Of a stretch of 34,163 bases of DNA, positions 6,119 through 15,616 are shown piece after piece (positions within the stretch are counted from its first letter, which is position 1; every line of letters starts with the position of its first letter). Both the position numbers and the translations under genes were made by a program. Location of the stretch: positions 1-34,163 of the forward strand of contig JAFRMM010000214.1 of assembly GCA_017430675.1 (NCBI GenBank), given 5' to 3'. The notes under the pieces are model-generated. The model searched no databases. It was not told the origin of the DNA and saw only the letters and a program-made list of their open reading frames with translations. The DNA comes from Prevotella sp. (GTDB lineage Bacteria > Bacteroidota > Bacteroidia > Bacteroidales > Bacteroidaceae).

Positions 6119-7558
6119 GTGAAACCACTTAACAAACAATTCGCTCCTAAGAGCGTGATGCCTGAAAAGGTGATACAGTTCGGCGAGGGCAACTTCCTCC
6201 GCGCATTCGTGGATTGGATCATCTGGAATATGGACCAGAAGACCGACTTCAACGGCAGTGTCGTCGTGGTGCAGCCCATCGAGAAGGGCATGGCCGATAT
6301 ACTGAACGGGCAGGACTGCCTCTACCACGTGAACCTGCAGGGCCGCGAGAACGGTCAGCCCGTAAACACGCTGCAGCGCATCGACGTGATCAGCAGGGCC
6401 CTGAACCCCTATACGCAGAACGCCGCCTTCATGGCACTGGCCGACCAGCCCGAGATCCGTTTCGTGATCTCCAACACCACGGAGGCGGGCATCGCCTTCG
6501 ACCCCTCGTGTAAGTTGGAGGACGCGCCCGCCTCTTCTTATCCCGGCAAACTGGTGCAGTTGCTCTACCGCCGTTACCAGACGTTCGGCGGTGACATGAC
6601 GAAGGGACTGATCATCTTCCCCTGTGAACTGATCTTCCTGAACGGTCACGTGCTGAAGGACTGCATCCTGAAATATATCGACCTGTGGAGCCTCGGGGCC
6701 GACTTCAAGAAATGGTTCGAGGAGGCCTGCGGCGTCTATGCCACACTGGTGGATCGGATCGTGCCGGGCTTCCCCCGCAAGGAGATCGCCGAGATCCAGG
6801 AGAAGGTATCGTACCGCGACAACCTCGTGGTACAGGCCGAGAACTTCCACCTCTGGGTAATCGAGGCCCCGAGGGAGGTGGCACAGGAGTTCCCCGCCGA
6901 CAAGGCCGGACTGCACGTGCTGTTCGTGCCCTCGGAGGAGCCCTATCATAAGCGGAAGGTGACGCTGCTCAACGGGCCGCACACGGTACTCTCGCCCGTG
7001 GCCTTCCTGAGCGGTGTGGATATCGTGCGCGACGCCTGTCAGCACGAGATCATCTCCCAGTATATCCACAAGGTGCAGTTCGACGAACTGATGCAGACAC
7101 TCGACCTGCCCATCGAACAGTTGGAGAAGTTTGCCGGCGACGTGCTGGAGCGTTTCGACAACCCCTACGTGGATCACCAGGTGACGAGCATCATGCTGAA
7201 CTCCTTCCCGAAGTTCCAGACGCGCGACCTGCCGGGACTGAAGACCTACTTGGAACGTAAGGGCGAACTGCCGAAGGGACTGGTGTTCGGACTGGCCGCC
7301 ATCATCACCTACTACAAGGGCGGCAAGCGTGAGGACGGCATCGAGATCACGCCCAACGACGATCCGAAGATCATGGCCCTGCTGAAAGAACTGTGGGCTA
7401 CGGGCGACACGCAGAAAGTGGCTGACGGCGTGCTCGGTGCTGAGTTTATCTGGCAGGAGAACCTGAACAAGATCCCCGGACTGAATGCCATGGTCAAGCA
7501 GGATCTCGACCTCATCAAGAGCGTCGGCATGCTGGAGGCGGTAAAGAGCATTCTTTAA
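6119..7558 (+). CDS. uxaB: Tagaturonate reductase (altronate oxidoreductase)
   Basis: With GTG 6119 as start the protein is 479 aa, close to E. coli UxaB (483 aa), and begins MKPLNKQFAPK. It carries the family motif FGEGNFLRAF at about residues 20-29 and the catalytic set in KVTLLNGPH (K280, N285, H288), with the usual five-residue Lys-Asn spacing. UxaB reduces D-tagaturonate to D-altronate with NADH in galacturonate catabolism. The upstream in-frame TTG (6083) is inside the -7 box and is rejected; GTG 6155 or ATG 6158 would cut the conserved N-terminus close to the dinucleotide-binding motif. It is the first gene of an apparent five-gene operon. Substrate assignment rests on overall similarity, so fructuronate remains possible. 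Confidence 0.83.
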   Translation: MKPLNKQFAPKSVMPEKVIQFGEGNFLRAFVDWIIWNMDQKTDFNGSVVVVQPIEKGMADILNGQDCLYHVNLQGRENGQPVNTLQRIDVISRALNPYTQNAAFMALADQPEIRFVISNTTEAGIAFDPSCKLEDAPASSYPGKLVQLLYRRYQTFGGDMTKGLIIFPCELIFLNGHVLKDCILKYIDLWSLGADFKKWFEEACGVYATLVDRIVPGFPRKEIAEIQEKVSYRDNLVVQAENFHLWVIEAPREVAQEFPADKAGLHVLFVPSEEPYHKRKVTLLNGPHTVLSPVAFLSGVDIVRDACQHEIISQYIHKVQFDELMQTLDLPIEQLEKFAGDVLERFDNPYVDHQVTSIMLNSFPKFQTRDLPGLKTYLERKGELPKGLVFGLAAIITYYKGGKREDGIEITPNDDPKIMALLKELWATGDTQKVADGVLGAEFIWQENLNKIPGLNAMVKQDLDLIKSVGMLEAVKSIL

Positions 7559-7559
7559 A

Positions 7560-7587
7560 TTGACAATTGAAAATTGATAATTGATAA
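7560..7587 (+). repeat. Heptad tandem repeat containing the uvrA start codon
   Basis: Four consecutive heptads (TTGACAA, TTGAAAA, TTGATAA, TTGATAA) begin right after the uxaB stop. The third heptad's TTG at 7574 is the only in-frame start available to uvrA, since an in-frame TGA precedes it at 7568-7570. Because 7 is not a multiple of 3, each heptad offers a TTG in a different frame. Confidence 0.85.
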
Positions 7588-10372
7588 TTCTATAGAGATC
7601 AAGGGGGCGAGGGTCAATAACCTGAAGAATATTGACGTCAGGATTCCCCGGAATACATTCACGGTGATTGCCGGAGTCAGTGGCTCCGGCAAATCATCGT
7701 TGGCCTTCGATACGCTGTACGCCGAGGGGCAGCGAAGATATGTCGAGAGCCTGTCGAGTTATGCCCGTCAGTTCCTCGGCAGGATGAACAAGCCGGAATG
7801 CGACTTCATCAAGGGCATCCCGCCCGCCATTGCCATCGAACAGAAGGTGATATCCAGGAACCCCCGTTCGACGGTGGGCACCTCGACGGAGATCTACGAG
7901 TACCTGCGGCTGCTCTTCGCCCGCATCGGCAGGACCTACTCCCCCATCAGCGGCCAGGAGGTGAAGAAGCACTCCACGGAAGATGTCGTGCAGAAGGTGC
8001 TCGAATACTCGAAGGGAACACGCTTCGTGGTGATGGCGCCGATACAACTCAGAGAGGGGCGCACGATGGAGCAGCAGTTGAAGACGTATCAACTGGAGGG
8101 ATATGCGAGGATATATGTCGATGGCGACTTCCAGAGGATTGATGACTGGCTGGACGGACACACAACTTCCGAGTGTCCTTATCTGGTGATCGACCGTATG
8201 AGCGTGGATGACAGCAAGGACGCGATAGCACGACTGGTGGATTCCGCAGAGACGGCCTTTTATGAGGGGCATGGAGAGTTGAGACTGCTCTTCCCACCGA
8301 CCATCTTCTACGACTTCTCCATGAAGTTCGAGGCCGACGGCATGACCTTCGAGGAGCCCACCGACCAGATGTTCTCTTTCAACTCCCCGGCAGGCGCCTG
8401 TCCGGAGTGCCAAGGCTTCGGAAAGATCATCGGCATCGACGAGAAACTGGTGATCCCCAATACCACACTCTCCGTGTATGACGGTTGCGTGGTCTGCTGG
8501 CACGGAGAGAAAATGAAGGAGTGGCAGCAGTGGTTTATCCACCATGCCGCCAACAATGATTTCCCCATCTTCGAACCCTACATGAACCTCAGCCAGCAGC
8601 AGAAGGACTGGCTCTGGCACGGCCTGCCCTCCGACAAAGGGGCGAAGGAGAAGCCCTGCATCGACTTCTTCTTCCAGATGGTGAAGGAGAACCAATACAA
8701 GATCCAATACCGCGTGATGCTGGCCCGATATCGGGGCAAGACCAACTGTCCCGTATGCCACGGCACGCGACTGAAGCCGGAGGCCGACTACGTGAAGATC
8801 GGCGGCAGGAGCATCACCGACCTCGTGCAGATGCCCGTGGTGAGACTGAAGGAATGGTTCGACCGTCTGGAACTCAGCGCTCACGACGCAGAGATCGGCA
8901 AACGGCTCCTGACGGAGATCACCAGTCGGCTGCAATTCCTTCTGGATGTGGGACTTGGCTATCTGACACTCAACCGTCTCTCGAATACGCTCTCCGGTGG
9001 CGAGAGCCAGCGCATCAACCTCTACACGAGTCTCGGCAGTTCACTCGTGGGGTCGCTTTATATCCTCGACGAGCCCAGCATCGGCCTCCACTCACGGGAT
9101 ACCGACCGCCTGATCCATGTGCTGAAGGAGTTACAGGCATTAGGCAATACGGTGGTGGTGGTGGAGCACGACGAGGAGATCATGCGCGCCGCCGACCATC
9201 TCATCGACATCGGCCCCGACGCAGGACGGCTCGGCGGAGAGATCGTCTTCGACGGGGATGCCAAGGACATCCACAAGACCTCACTGAAGAAATACCCCAA
9301 GAGTTATACCGTGAAGTATCTGCTCCATGAGGAGGAGATCCCCGTGCCCAAGAGCCGTCGCCCGTGGAACAGGCATATCGACATCAAGGGTGCCAGGATG
9401 AACAACCTGCGCGGCATCGACGTACAGATTCCCCTGAACGTCATGACGGTGGTGACGGGCGTGTCGGGCTCAGGTAAGTCGAGCCTCATCAAAGGCATCC
9501 TCTACCCCGCCCTGAAACGCCATATCGGCGATGTGTGCGACGCACCGGGCGAATACCTCGGTCTCGGCGGCGATACCGATGCCGTCAGGCGCGTGGAGTT
9601 CGTCGATCAGAACCCCATCGGCAAGAGCACCCGTTCGAACCCCGCCACCTACGTGAAGGCCTACGACGCCATCCGCGACCTCTACGCCGAACAGCCGCTG
9701 AGTCAGCAGATGGGATTCACGTCACAGTACTTCTCGTTCAATGCCGACGGCGGACGCTGCGAGGAGTGCAAGGGTGCCGGCGTGATCACCGTGGAGATGC
9801 AGTTCATGGCCGACCTCGTACTGGAGTGCGAGGCCTGTCACGGCCACCGATTCAAGAAGGACATCCTCGACGTGAACTTCCACGGCAAGAATATCGACGA
9901 CGTGCTGAACATGACCATCTCCGAGGCCCTCCAGTTCTTCGGGGAGCACGGGGAGAAGACCATCGTCAACCGTCTCAGGACCCTGGATGACGTGGGACTT
10001 GGCTATATCAAACTGGGCCAGAACTCCTCCACCCTCTCCGGTGGCGAGAACCAGCGCGTGAAACTGGCCTACTTCATCGGACAGGAGAAGCAGGAGCCTA
10101 CGCTCTTCATCTTCGACGAGCCGACCACGGGCCTCCATTTCCACGACATCGACCGTCTGCTGCATGCCTTCAACGCCCTCATCGAACGGGGCCATACCAT
10201 CCTCATCATCGAGCACAACATGGAGATCATCAAGTGTGCTGACCACGTGATAGACCTCGGTCCCGATGGCGGCGACAAGGGCGGCGGTCTGGTGGTGGCC
10301 GGGACACCCGAGGAGGTGGCCAACTGTCAGGAGAGCATCACGGGCCAGTACCTGAGGGAGAAATTGAAATAG
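7574..10372 (+). CDS. uvrA: UvrA-family excinuclease ABC subunit A, paralogue with a degenerate first zinc module
   Basis: The 932-aa protein has the full double-ABC layout: Walker A GVSGSGKSS (34-42) followed by YVESLSSYARQFL, signature LSGGESQR (about 473), Walker B LDEPSIGLH (about 495), second Walker A (about 629-637), signature LSGGENQR and Walker B DEPTTGLH. UvrA scans DNA for damage and loads UvrB. The zinc module in the second half is complete (C729, C732, C752, C755). In the first half only the second CxxC is present (C276, C279); the segment where UvrA1 has the first pair reads FYDFSMKF and lacks cysteine. This suggests a second-class UvrA as found beside the canonical one in many Bacteroidetes. 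Start is TTG 7574, 15 nt after uxaB, inside a heptad repeat. Confidence 0.93.
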   Translation: MIIDNSIEIKGARVNNLKNIDVRIPRNTFTVIAGVSGSGKSSLAFDTLYAEGQRRYVESLSSYARQFLGRMNKPECDFIKGIPPAIAIEQKVISRNPRSTVGTSTEIYEYLRLLFARIGRTYSPISGQEVKKHSTEDVVQKVLEYSKGTRFVVMAPIQLREGRTMEQQLKTYQLEGYARIYVDGDFQRIDDWLDGHTTSECPYLVIDRMSVDDSKDAIARLVDSAETAFYEGHGELRLLFPPTIFYDFSMKFEADGMTFEEPTDQMFSFNSPAGACPECQGFGKIIGIDEKLVIPNTTLSVYDGCVVCWHGEKMKEWQQWFIHHAANNDFPIFEPYMNLSQQQKDWLWHGLPSDKGAKEKPCIDFFFQMVKENQYKIQYRVMLARYRGKTNCPVCHGTRLKPEADYVKIGGRSITDLVQMPVVRLKEWFDRLELSAHDAEIGKRLLTEITSRLQFLLDVGLGYLTLNRLSNTLSGGESQRINLYTSLGSSLVGSLYILDEPSIGLHSRDTDRLIHVLKELQALGNTVVVVEHDEEIMRAADHLIDIGPDAGRLGGEIVFDGDAKDIHKTSLKKYPKSYTVKYLLHEEEIPVPKSRRPWNRHIDIKGARMNNLRGIDVQIPLNVMTVVTGVSGSGKSSLIKGILYPALKRHIGDVCDAPGEYLGLGGDTDAVRRVEFVDQNPIGKSTRSNPATYVKAYDAIRDLYAEQPLSQQMGFTSQYFSFNADGGRCEECKGAGVITVEMQFMADLVLECEACHGHRFKKDILDVNFHGKNIDDVLNMTISEALQFFGEHGEKTIVNRLRTLDDVGLGYIKLGQNSSTLSGGENQRVKLAYFIGQEKQEPTLFIFDEPTTGLHFHDIDRLLHAFNALIERGHTILIIEHNMEIIKCADHVIDLGPDGGDKGGGLVVAGTPEEVANCQESITGQYLREKLK

Positions 10373-10375
10373 ACA

Positions 10376-12418
10376 TTGAGATACGACCAACGATCCATCC
10401 GGACAATCATACTGGGCTTCCTGCTGACGTCAATACCCGGTATGCTTTCTGCCAGTAACAAGGAGGACTCTCTGGTACTGGGCCGTATCTATCAATATCA
10501 GAAGGAGCACACGACCGCCATAGAGGGCATCGAGGACAATGTGTATGCCAAGTTCCGCTTCAACGTGGAGCGCCGTAACGTGACGCTCTGGCTCATCCCC
10601 ACGATGTACGTGCTGGCCAAGGACCCGAGGGAGTATATCCGGGAATCGTACAACAAGGTGACGTTCAAGAACGCCCATGAGTTCGACCTCAGCAACCAGT
10701 TGCTCTCGGGCACGATCCGCAAGAACCGCAAGGCCATGCCCACCCTGCTCGACTATGCGACGCCCAACATCTACGACATCGACCTCTACAACGGACACAT
10801 GCTGTCGCCCTTCAACAAGACCAACCGCAGGTACTACCGTTTCACGCAGAAACGCCAGAAAGACGGTACCACCAGACTGGAGTTCCGTCCGAAACTCTAC
10901 AACACGCAACTTGTCAACGGCTATGCCATCGTGGAGACGGAGACAGGGCGTATCATCCGTACCCTGCTCAACGGGGAGTTCGACATGATCAGTTTCCGTA
11001 CGGAGATCACCCAGGGTATGGAGGGTGCCCGGTCGCTCATGCCCGCCAGGTGCACCACCGCCGCCACCTTCAACTTCGTGGGCAACCGCATCAGTGCGCT
11101 CTTCGACGCGTCCTACCAGTGCCAGACGGAACTGCCTGACAGCATCGACAAGGAGAGAAGCCGCGAACTGATGGACTCCATCCGTCCGTTCCCCCTGACG
11201 GAGACCGACAAACGGATCTACGAGGAGTACGATATCCTTCATGCCCCCGACACGGTGAACATCGTGGAAGAGGACACCATGCCCAAGAAGCAGAACCTCA
11301 TCAAGAAGATCCTCTGGGACACCGTGGGCGACCAACTCGTGACCCCCATCGCCGCCGAGTCCGACAAGGCCGAGTTCTACCTCACGCCCATCATCAACCC
11401 CCTCTACGTCAGATACAGCGGCAGCAGGGGACTCTCCTACAAGATGCGGCTCTACACCAGATACACCTTCTCGCCCCACCGTTACCTGACCTTCGAACCC
11501 ACCTTCGGCTACAACTTCAAACAGCGCCAGTTCTACTTCACCGCCCCGCTGCGCATGACCTATAACCCGAAGCGTAACGGATATGCAGAGATCGTCTGGG
11601 GCAATGGCAACCGCATCAGCAACTCCACGGTGATGGACCAGATCAACCATGAGCACCGTGACACCATCGACTTCAAGGACAAGGACATGGACAAGTTCAC
11701 CGACAACCACGTGCGGGTGTTCAACAATATCATGCTCTTCGACTGGTTTGACATCGAGAGCGGTATCGTGTTCCACCAGCGCCTGGCCATCAACAAAGGA
11801 CTGATGCAGCAGTATGGCGTCCCCACCGAGTACCGCAGTTTTGCCCCTATGATCGGACTCAAGTTCTCGCCTTGGCTCAACAGGGGGCCCGTCATCTCCA
11901 TCGACTGGGAGAGGAGTATCAAGAACGTCTTCCGGTCAAACATCGACTACGAGCGCTGGGAGTTCGACGCCCAGTGGAAGAAGAAACTCCCCGGTCTCAG
12001 GGTACTCAACCTGCGGGCGGGCTACGGATTCTATAGCGACAGAAACGACAACTACTTCCTCGACTATGCCAACTTCTGCGACAACAACCTGCCGGAAGGC
12101 TGGGATGACGACTGGAGCGGCGACTTCCAGTTGCTCAGGAGCAACTTGTATAATGAATCCAACTACTATATACGCAGCAACGTGTCTTACGAGTCACCCT
12201 TGCTGTTCGCCACCTGGCTCCCCTACCTCGGCAAGTATATTGAGAAGGAGAGACTGTATGTCAGCGGCGTGTTCCTGGATCATACCCGTCCCTACACGGA
12301 GATCGGCTACGGTTTCACCAACCGCTATATCTCCGTCGGACTCTTTGCCAGTTTCCTGAATACCCACTTCCAGAGGATCGGCATCAGTTTTGACTTTGAA
12401 CTCTTTAAACGATGGTAA
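10376..12418 (+). CDS. Predicted outer-membrane beta-barrel protein
   Basis: The 680-aa product begins with a signal peptide (basic start, hydrophobic TIILGFLLTSIPGML, likely cleavage after SA near residue 26). The C-terminal half (residues 340-680) is rich in alternating aromatic and charged strands, such as YKMRLYTRYTFSPHRY and GYAEIVWGNGNRIS, and the chain ends FELFKRW with a terminal aromatic residue, as in outer-membrane barrels. It resembles DUF5686-like proteins of Bacteroidetes, an assignment from memory. The start is TTG 10376, 3 nt after the uvrA stop; the next in-frame ATG (10439) would remove most of the signal peptide. The 3' end overlaps addA by 7 nt, so expression is coupled to DNA repair genes although the protein itself has no repair motif. 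Confidence 0.75.
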   Translation: MRYDQRSIRTIILGFLLTSIPGMLSASNKEDSLVLGRIYQYQKEHTTAIEGIEDNVYAKFRFNVERRNVTLWLIPTMYVLAKDPREYIRESYNKVTFKNAHEFDLSNQLLSGTIRKNRKAMPTLLDYATPNIYDIDLYNGHMLSPFNKTNRRYYRFTQKRQKDGTTRLEFRPKLYNTQLVNGYAIVETETGRIIRTLLNGEFDMISFRTEITQGMEGARSLMPARCTTAATFNFVGNRISALFDASYQCQTELPDSIDKERSRELMDSIRPFPLTETDKRIYEEYDILHAPDTVNIVEEDTMPKKQNLIKKILWDTVGDQLVTPIAAESDKAEFYLTPIINPLYVRYSGSRGLSYKMRLYTRYTFSPHRYLTFEPTFGYNFKQRQFYFTAPLRMTYNPKRNGYAEIVWGNGNRISNSTVMDQINHEHRDTIDFKDKDMDKFTDNHVRVFNNIMLFDWFDIESGIVFHQRLAINKGLMQQYGVPTEYRSFAPMIGLKFSPWLNRGPVISIDWERSIKNVFRSNIDYERWEFDAQWKKKLPGLRVLNLRAGYGFYSDRNDNYFLDYANFCDNNLPEGWDDDWSGDFQLLRSNLYNESNYYIRSNVSYESPLLFATWLPYLGKYIEKERLYVSGVFLDHTRPYTEIGYGFTNRYISVGLFASFLNTHFQRIGISFDFELFKRW

Positions 12419-15400
12419 GACCCCTGACAGTCTATAAGGCATCGGCGGGCAGCGGCAAGACCTTCACCCTCGCCACCGAGTATATCCGTCTGCTGGTGGA
12501 GAACCCGCAGAGTTACCGCACGATCCTCGCCGTGACCTTCACCAACAAGGCCACCGAGGAGATGAAAATGCGTATCCTCAGCCAACTCTACGGCATCTGG
12601 AGACAGTTGCCCGACTCCGACAAATACCTGAGGGCCATTGAGGAGAAGACAGGACTGCCACCGGAAACCATCCGTGAGCGGGCGGGCATAGGACTCACCA
12701 ACCTGCTCCACAACTACAGTTACTTCCGCGTGGAGACCATTGACACCTTCTTCCAGAGCGTGCTCCGTAACATGGCGAGGGAACTCGACCTGACCACGAA
12801 CCTCCGCATCGGACTCAATGACGTGCAGGTGGAGGAACTGGCCGTGGATCAGATGATTGAGGATCTCAGTACCACGGACACCGTGCTCCAGTGGATCCTG
12901 AAGTACATCATGGAGAACATCTCCGACGACAAGTCGTGGAATGTCATCTCCCAGATCAAGAAGTTCGGGCGCACCATCTTCAAGGACGAATACAAGGAGG
13001 TGAGCCGGACACTGGAACAGAAGATGGGCAAGCCGGGCTTCTTCGAGGACTATGCCACCCGTCTCCGCGAACTCCGTGATGCTTCCCAGGAAAGGATGAA
13101 GGGGATGGCCGACCGTTTCTTCGACATCCTTGACGGCGAGGGTCTGACCATCGACGATTTCTCCTACGGCAAGACGGGCCTCTGCAGTTTCTTCCTCAAA
13201 CTGCAACAGGGCATCTTTGACGAGAGCGTTGTGGGCAAGCGCGTCACTGACAGTCTCGGTGACCCCACGAAATGGTATAAGAAGAGTCACCCCAGGCGCG
13301 AACTGATCCATGCCCTCGCCGACACCACGTTGGGCGACATCCTCCGTATGGCCGTCGAGGAGCGCCCCCGTCAGTGGCGGATCTACAAGTCTGCTGACCT
13401 CACCCTGCGCCACCTCAACCAACTGCGGTTACTGAGCAGCATCGAAAGGAAAGTGCGCGAACTGAACGAGACCAGTAACCGCTTCCTCCTCAGCGACACC
13501 CAGCAACTGCTCCACTCCCTCATCGGCGAAAGCGACTCCCCCTTCATCTTCGAGAAGATCGGCACCCAGTTGGAACACGTGATGATCGACGAGTTCCAGG
13601 ACACCTCCACCGTACAGTGGCAGAACTTCAAGGTGCTCCTGGCCGAGACACTGAGCCACGAACAGGGCAGCAGCCTCATCGTGGGCGATGTCAAGCAGAG
13701 CATCTACCGCTGGCGCTCAGGCGACTGGAGATTGCTCAACGATATCGAACAACAGTTTGAAGACCAGCAGATTATCACATTACCACTAAAGACAAACTAC
13801 AGATCTGAGCGAAACATCATTGAGTTCAATAATACCTTCTTCCGCCATGCCGCCCACCTGGAATACCTGGCACAGCGGGAACTCAACGAAGAAGAGGCGG
13901 AGCAACTACAGAGGGCATACGCCGACGTGGAGCAACTGATACCTGAAGACCGTCAGCCAGCAGGAGAGATCAGCGTCCGTCTCCTGCCGTCAGACGACTA
14001 TCAGGAAGCGACACTCCGTCAGATTGCCGACACCATCAGTGCCTTGACGGCACGAGGGGTAAGGCAGAAGGAGATGGCCATCCTCGTCCGTGCCAACGCC
14101 TTCATCCCCGTGGTTGCCCAGTACTTCATGGAACAGATGCCCGAGGTGACGATCGTCTCCGACGAGGCCTTCCGTCTGGACGCCTCCCCTGCCGTCAGCC
14201 TGCTCGTGCTGGCCCTGCGGCTCCTCACCCACCCTGACGACCAACTGACGAAGGCGGCCATCGTGAAGATACTCGACGATGACGAACTCCTGTTGAGCAC
14301 GGGCAACCTCGACGACCATCTGCCCGAGGCTTTCAGGGACCACCAGAAAGAACTGCTCGCCCTGCCGCTCTACGAACTGGTGGAACGCCTCCATGCCATC
14401 TTCCGACTCGAACAGATGAACGGTCAGAATGCCTACGTCTGTGCCTTCTACGACCACCTGACGACCTACATCAGCGAGAATACCGCCAGTATCGATGCCT
14501 TCCTCGGCGAGTGGGACGAGACCCTCTGCAGCAAGACCATCCAGAGCGACGAGACGGAGGGCGTGCGCATTATCTCCATCCACAAGGCGAAGGGACTGGA
14601 ATTCGACCATGTGATCTGTCCTTTCTGCGACTGGCAACTGGAGAAGAGCGGAAACATCCTCTGGTGCCAGCCCGGGGAAGCACCGTTCAACGAACTGCCC
14701 ATCGTCCCCATCGACTACAGTCAGAAGCAGATGATGGGCACCATCTACGAGCACGACTACCTGCACGAGCACCTGCAGAACACCGTCGATAACCTCAACC
14801 TGCTCTATGTCGCCTTTACCCGTGCCCGCAAGGGGCTCTACGTTATCGGGCGACGCAAGGCCAGTGGCTCGCGCGCAACCCTCATCGAGCAATGCCTCCC
14901 CCTTGTGGCCGGCGATCTGCCCCCGGCCGTCCTCGAAGGCCTCGAAGACGAGCAGCAGCCCATCATTTTCGCCTACGGCGAGTCAGAAACCAGTTCCGCT
15001 AGCCCTGCTAGTGATGCTAGCACTAACCCCTTCCTCCAATCCTCGTCGCCGGTCGCTGTCGATTACCGCTACCAGGAGAGCAAGGTCTCCTTCCTTCAGA
15101 GTAACCGCAGCCGCGACTTCATGGCGGGTGAGGACGAGGACGACGGGCAGCGCCGCAACTATATCCAGACAGGCAGCGTGCTCCATCAGATCTTCTCCAC
15201 CATCCACACGGCGGACGATATCGACGATGCCCTCAGCAGACTCCAGTTCGAGGGGGTGCTCTACGATGAGCAGATCACCGCCGAGCGCATCACCGGCATG
15301 CTCCGCAAGCGCCTCAGCCATCCGAAGGTCGCCGACTGGTTCTCCTCCCGCTGGACGCTCTTCAACGAGTGTACCATCCTCTCCTTCGAAGACGGACAGG

Positions 15401-15615
15401 TGACAGAGCGCCGTCCTGACCGGGTGATGACCGACGGCAGCGAATGGGTGGTTGTCGATTTCAAGTTCGGTGCCCCCAAGCCCGAATACCACGAACAGGT
15501 GCGGGAGTACATGACCCTCCTCGCCTCCATGGGACATACCAGCATCACGGGCTATCTCTGGTACGTCTATAGCAACAAGATCGAAGAAGTGAAACCTCAA
15601 AACCCAGTTGTCTGA
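12412..15615 (+). CDS. addA: AddA-like helicase-nuclease subunit (UvrD/RecB family)
   Basis: The 1067-aa protein carries all superfamily 1A helicase motifs: Walker A ASAGSGKT (10-17), Ia VTFTNKATEEMK (about 42-53), Walker B DEFQDTS (about 393-399), III GDVKQSIYRWR (about 425), IV NYRSERN, V HKAKGLEFD (about 723) and VI YVAFTRAR (about 799). The C-terminus has a RecB-type nuclease domain with GSVLHQIF (about 922), DRV (about 1003) and VVDFKFG (about 1014), the D-(D)xK pattern. With AddB it resects double-strand breaks for recombination. It starts at ATG 12412, overlapping the preceding gene, and addB follows after one base. A short ASPASDAST linker near residue 865 is encoded by a CTAG-containing 9-bp repeat, between helicase and nuclease parts. 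Confidence 0.93.
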   Translation: MVRPLTVYKASAGSGKTFTLATEYIRLLVENPQSYRTILAVTFTNKATEEMKMRILSQLYGIWRQLPDSDKYLRAIEEKTGLPPETIRERAGIGLTNLLHNYSYFRVETIDTFFQSVLRNMARELDLTTNLRIGLNDVQVEELAVDQMIEDLSTTDTVLQWILKYIMENISDDKSWNVISQIKKFGRTIFKDEYKEVSRTLEQKMGKPGFFEDYATRLRELRDASQERMKGMADRFFDILDGEGLTIDDFSYGKTGLCSFFLKLQQGIFDESVVGKRVTDSLGDPTKWYKKSHPRRELIHALADTTLGDILRMAVEERPRQWRIYKSADLTLRHLNQLRLLSSIERKVRELNETSNRFLLSDTQQLLHSLIGESDSPFIFEKIGTQLEHVMIDEFQDTSTVQWQNFKVLLAETLSHEQGSSLIVGDVKQSIYRWRSGDWRLLNDIEQQFEDQQIITLPLKTNYRSERNIIEFNNTFFRHAAHLEYLAQRELNEEEAEQLQRAYADVEQLIPEDRQPAGEISVRLLPSDDYQEATLRQIADTISALTARGVRQKEMAILVRANAFIPVVAQYFMEQMPEVTIVSDEAFRLDASPAVSLLVLALRLLTHPDDQLTKAAIVKILDDDELLLSTGNLDDHLPEAFRDHQKELLALPLYELVERLHAIFRLEQMNGQNAYVCAFYDHLTTYISENTASIDAFLGEWDETLCSKTIQSDETEGVRIISIHKAKGLEFDHVICPFCDWQLEKSGNILWCQPGEAPFNELPIVPIDYSQKQMMGTIYEHDYLHEHLQNTVDNLNLLYVAFTRARKGLYVIGRRKASGSRATLIEQCLPLVAGDLPPAVLEGLEDEQQPIIFAYGESETSSASPASDASTNPFLQSSSPVAVDYRYQESKVSFLQSNRSRDFMAGEDEDDGQRRNYIQTGSVLHQIFSTIHTADDIDDALSRLQFEGVLYDEQITAERITGMLRKRLSHPKVADWFSSRWTLFNECTILSFEDGQVTERRPDRVMTDGSEWVVVDFKFGAPKPEYHEQVREYMTLLASMGHTSITGYLWYVYSNKIEEVKPQNPVV
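14999..15020 (+). repeat. CTAG micro-repeat of 9-bp period inside addA
   Basis: CTAG occurs at 14999, 15008 and 15017, exactly 9 bp apart, within GCTAGC/GCTAGT contexts. It encodes Ala-Ser pairs in the linker between the helicase and nuclease domains. CTAG is a generally rare tetramer in bacteria, which makes three copies in 22 bp notable. Confidence 0.8.
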
Positions 15616-15616
15616 C

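Noticed and set aside
5996..7177. 393-aa minus-strand frame opposite uxaB
   Set aside because: Same shadow pattern; it would also run through the uxaB promoter, and no family is recognisable.
7694..8935. 413-aa minus-strand frame opposite uvrA
   Set aside because: The plus-strand UvrA motifs are complete; the antisense product has shadow composition (His, Leu, Val, Gly).
10430..11776. 448-aa minus-strand frame opposite the outer-membrane protein gene
   Set aside because: No start signal, promoter or domain; antisense shadow of a GC-rich gene.
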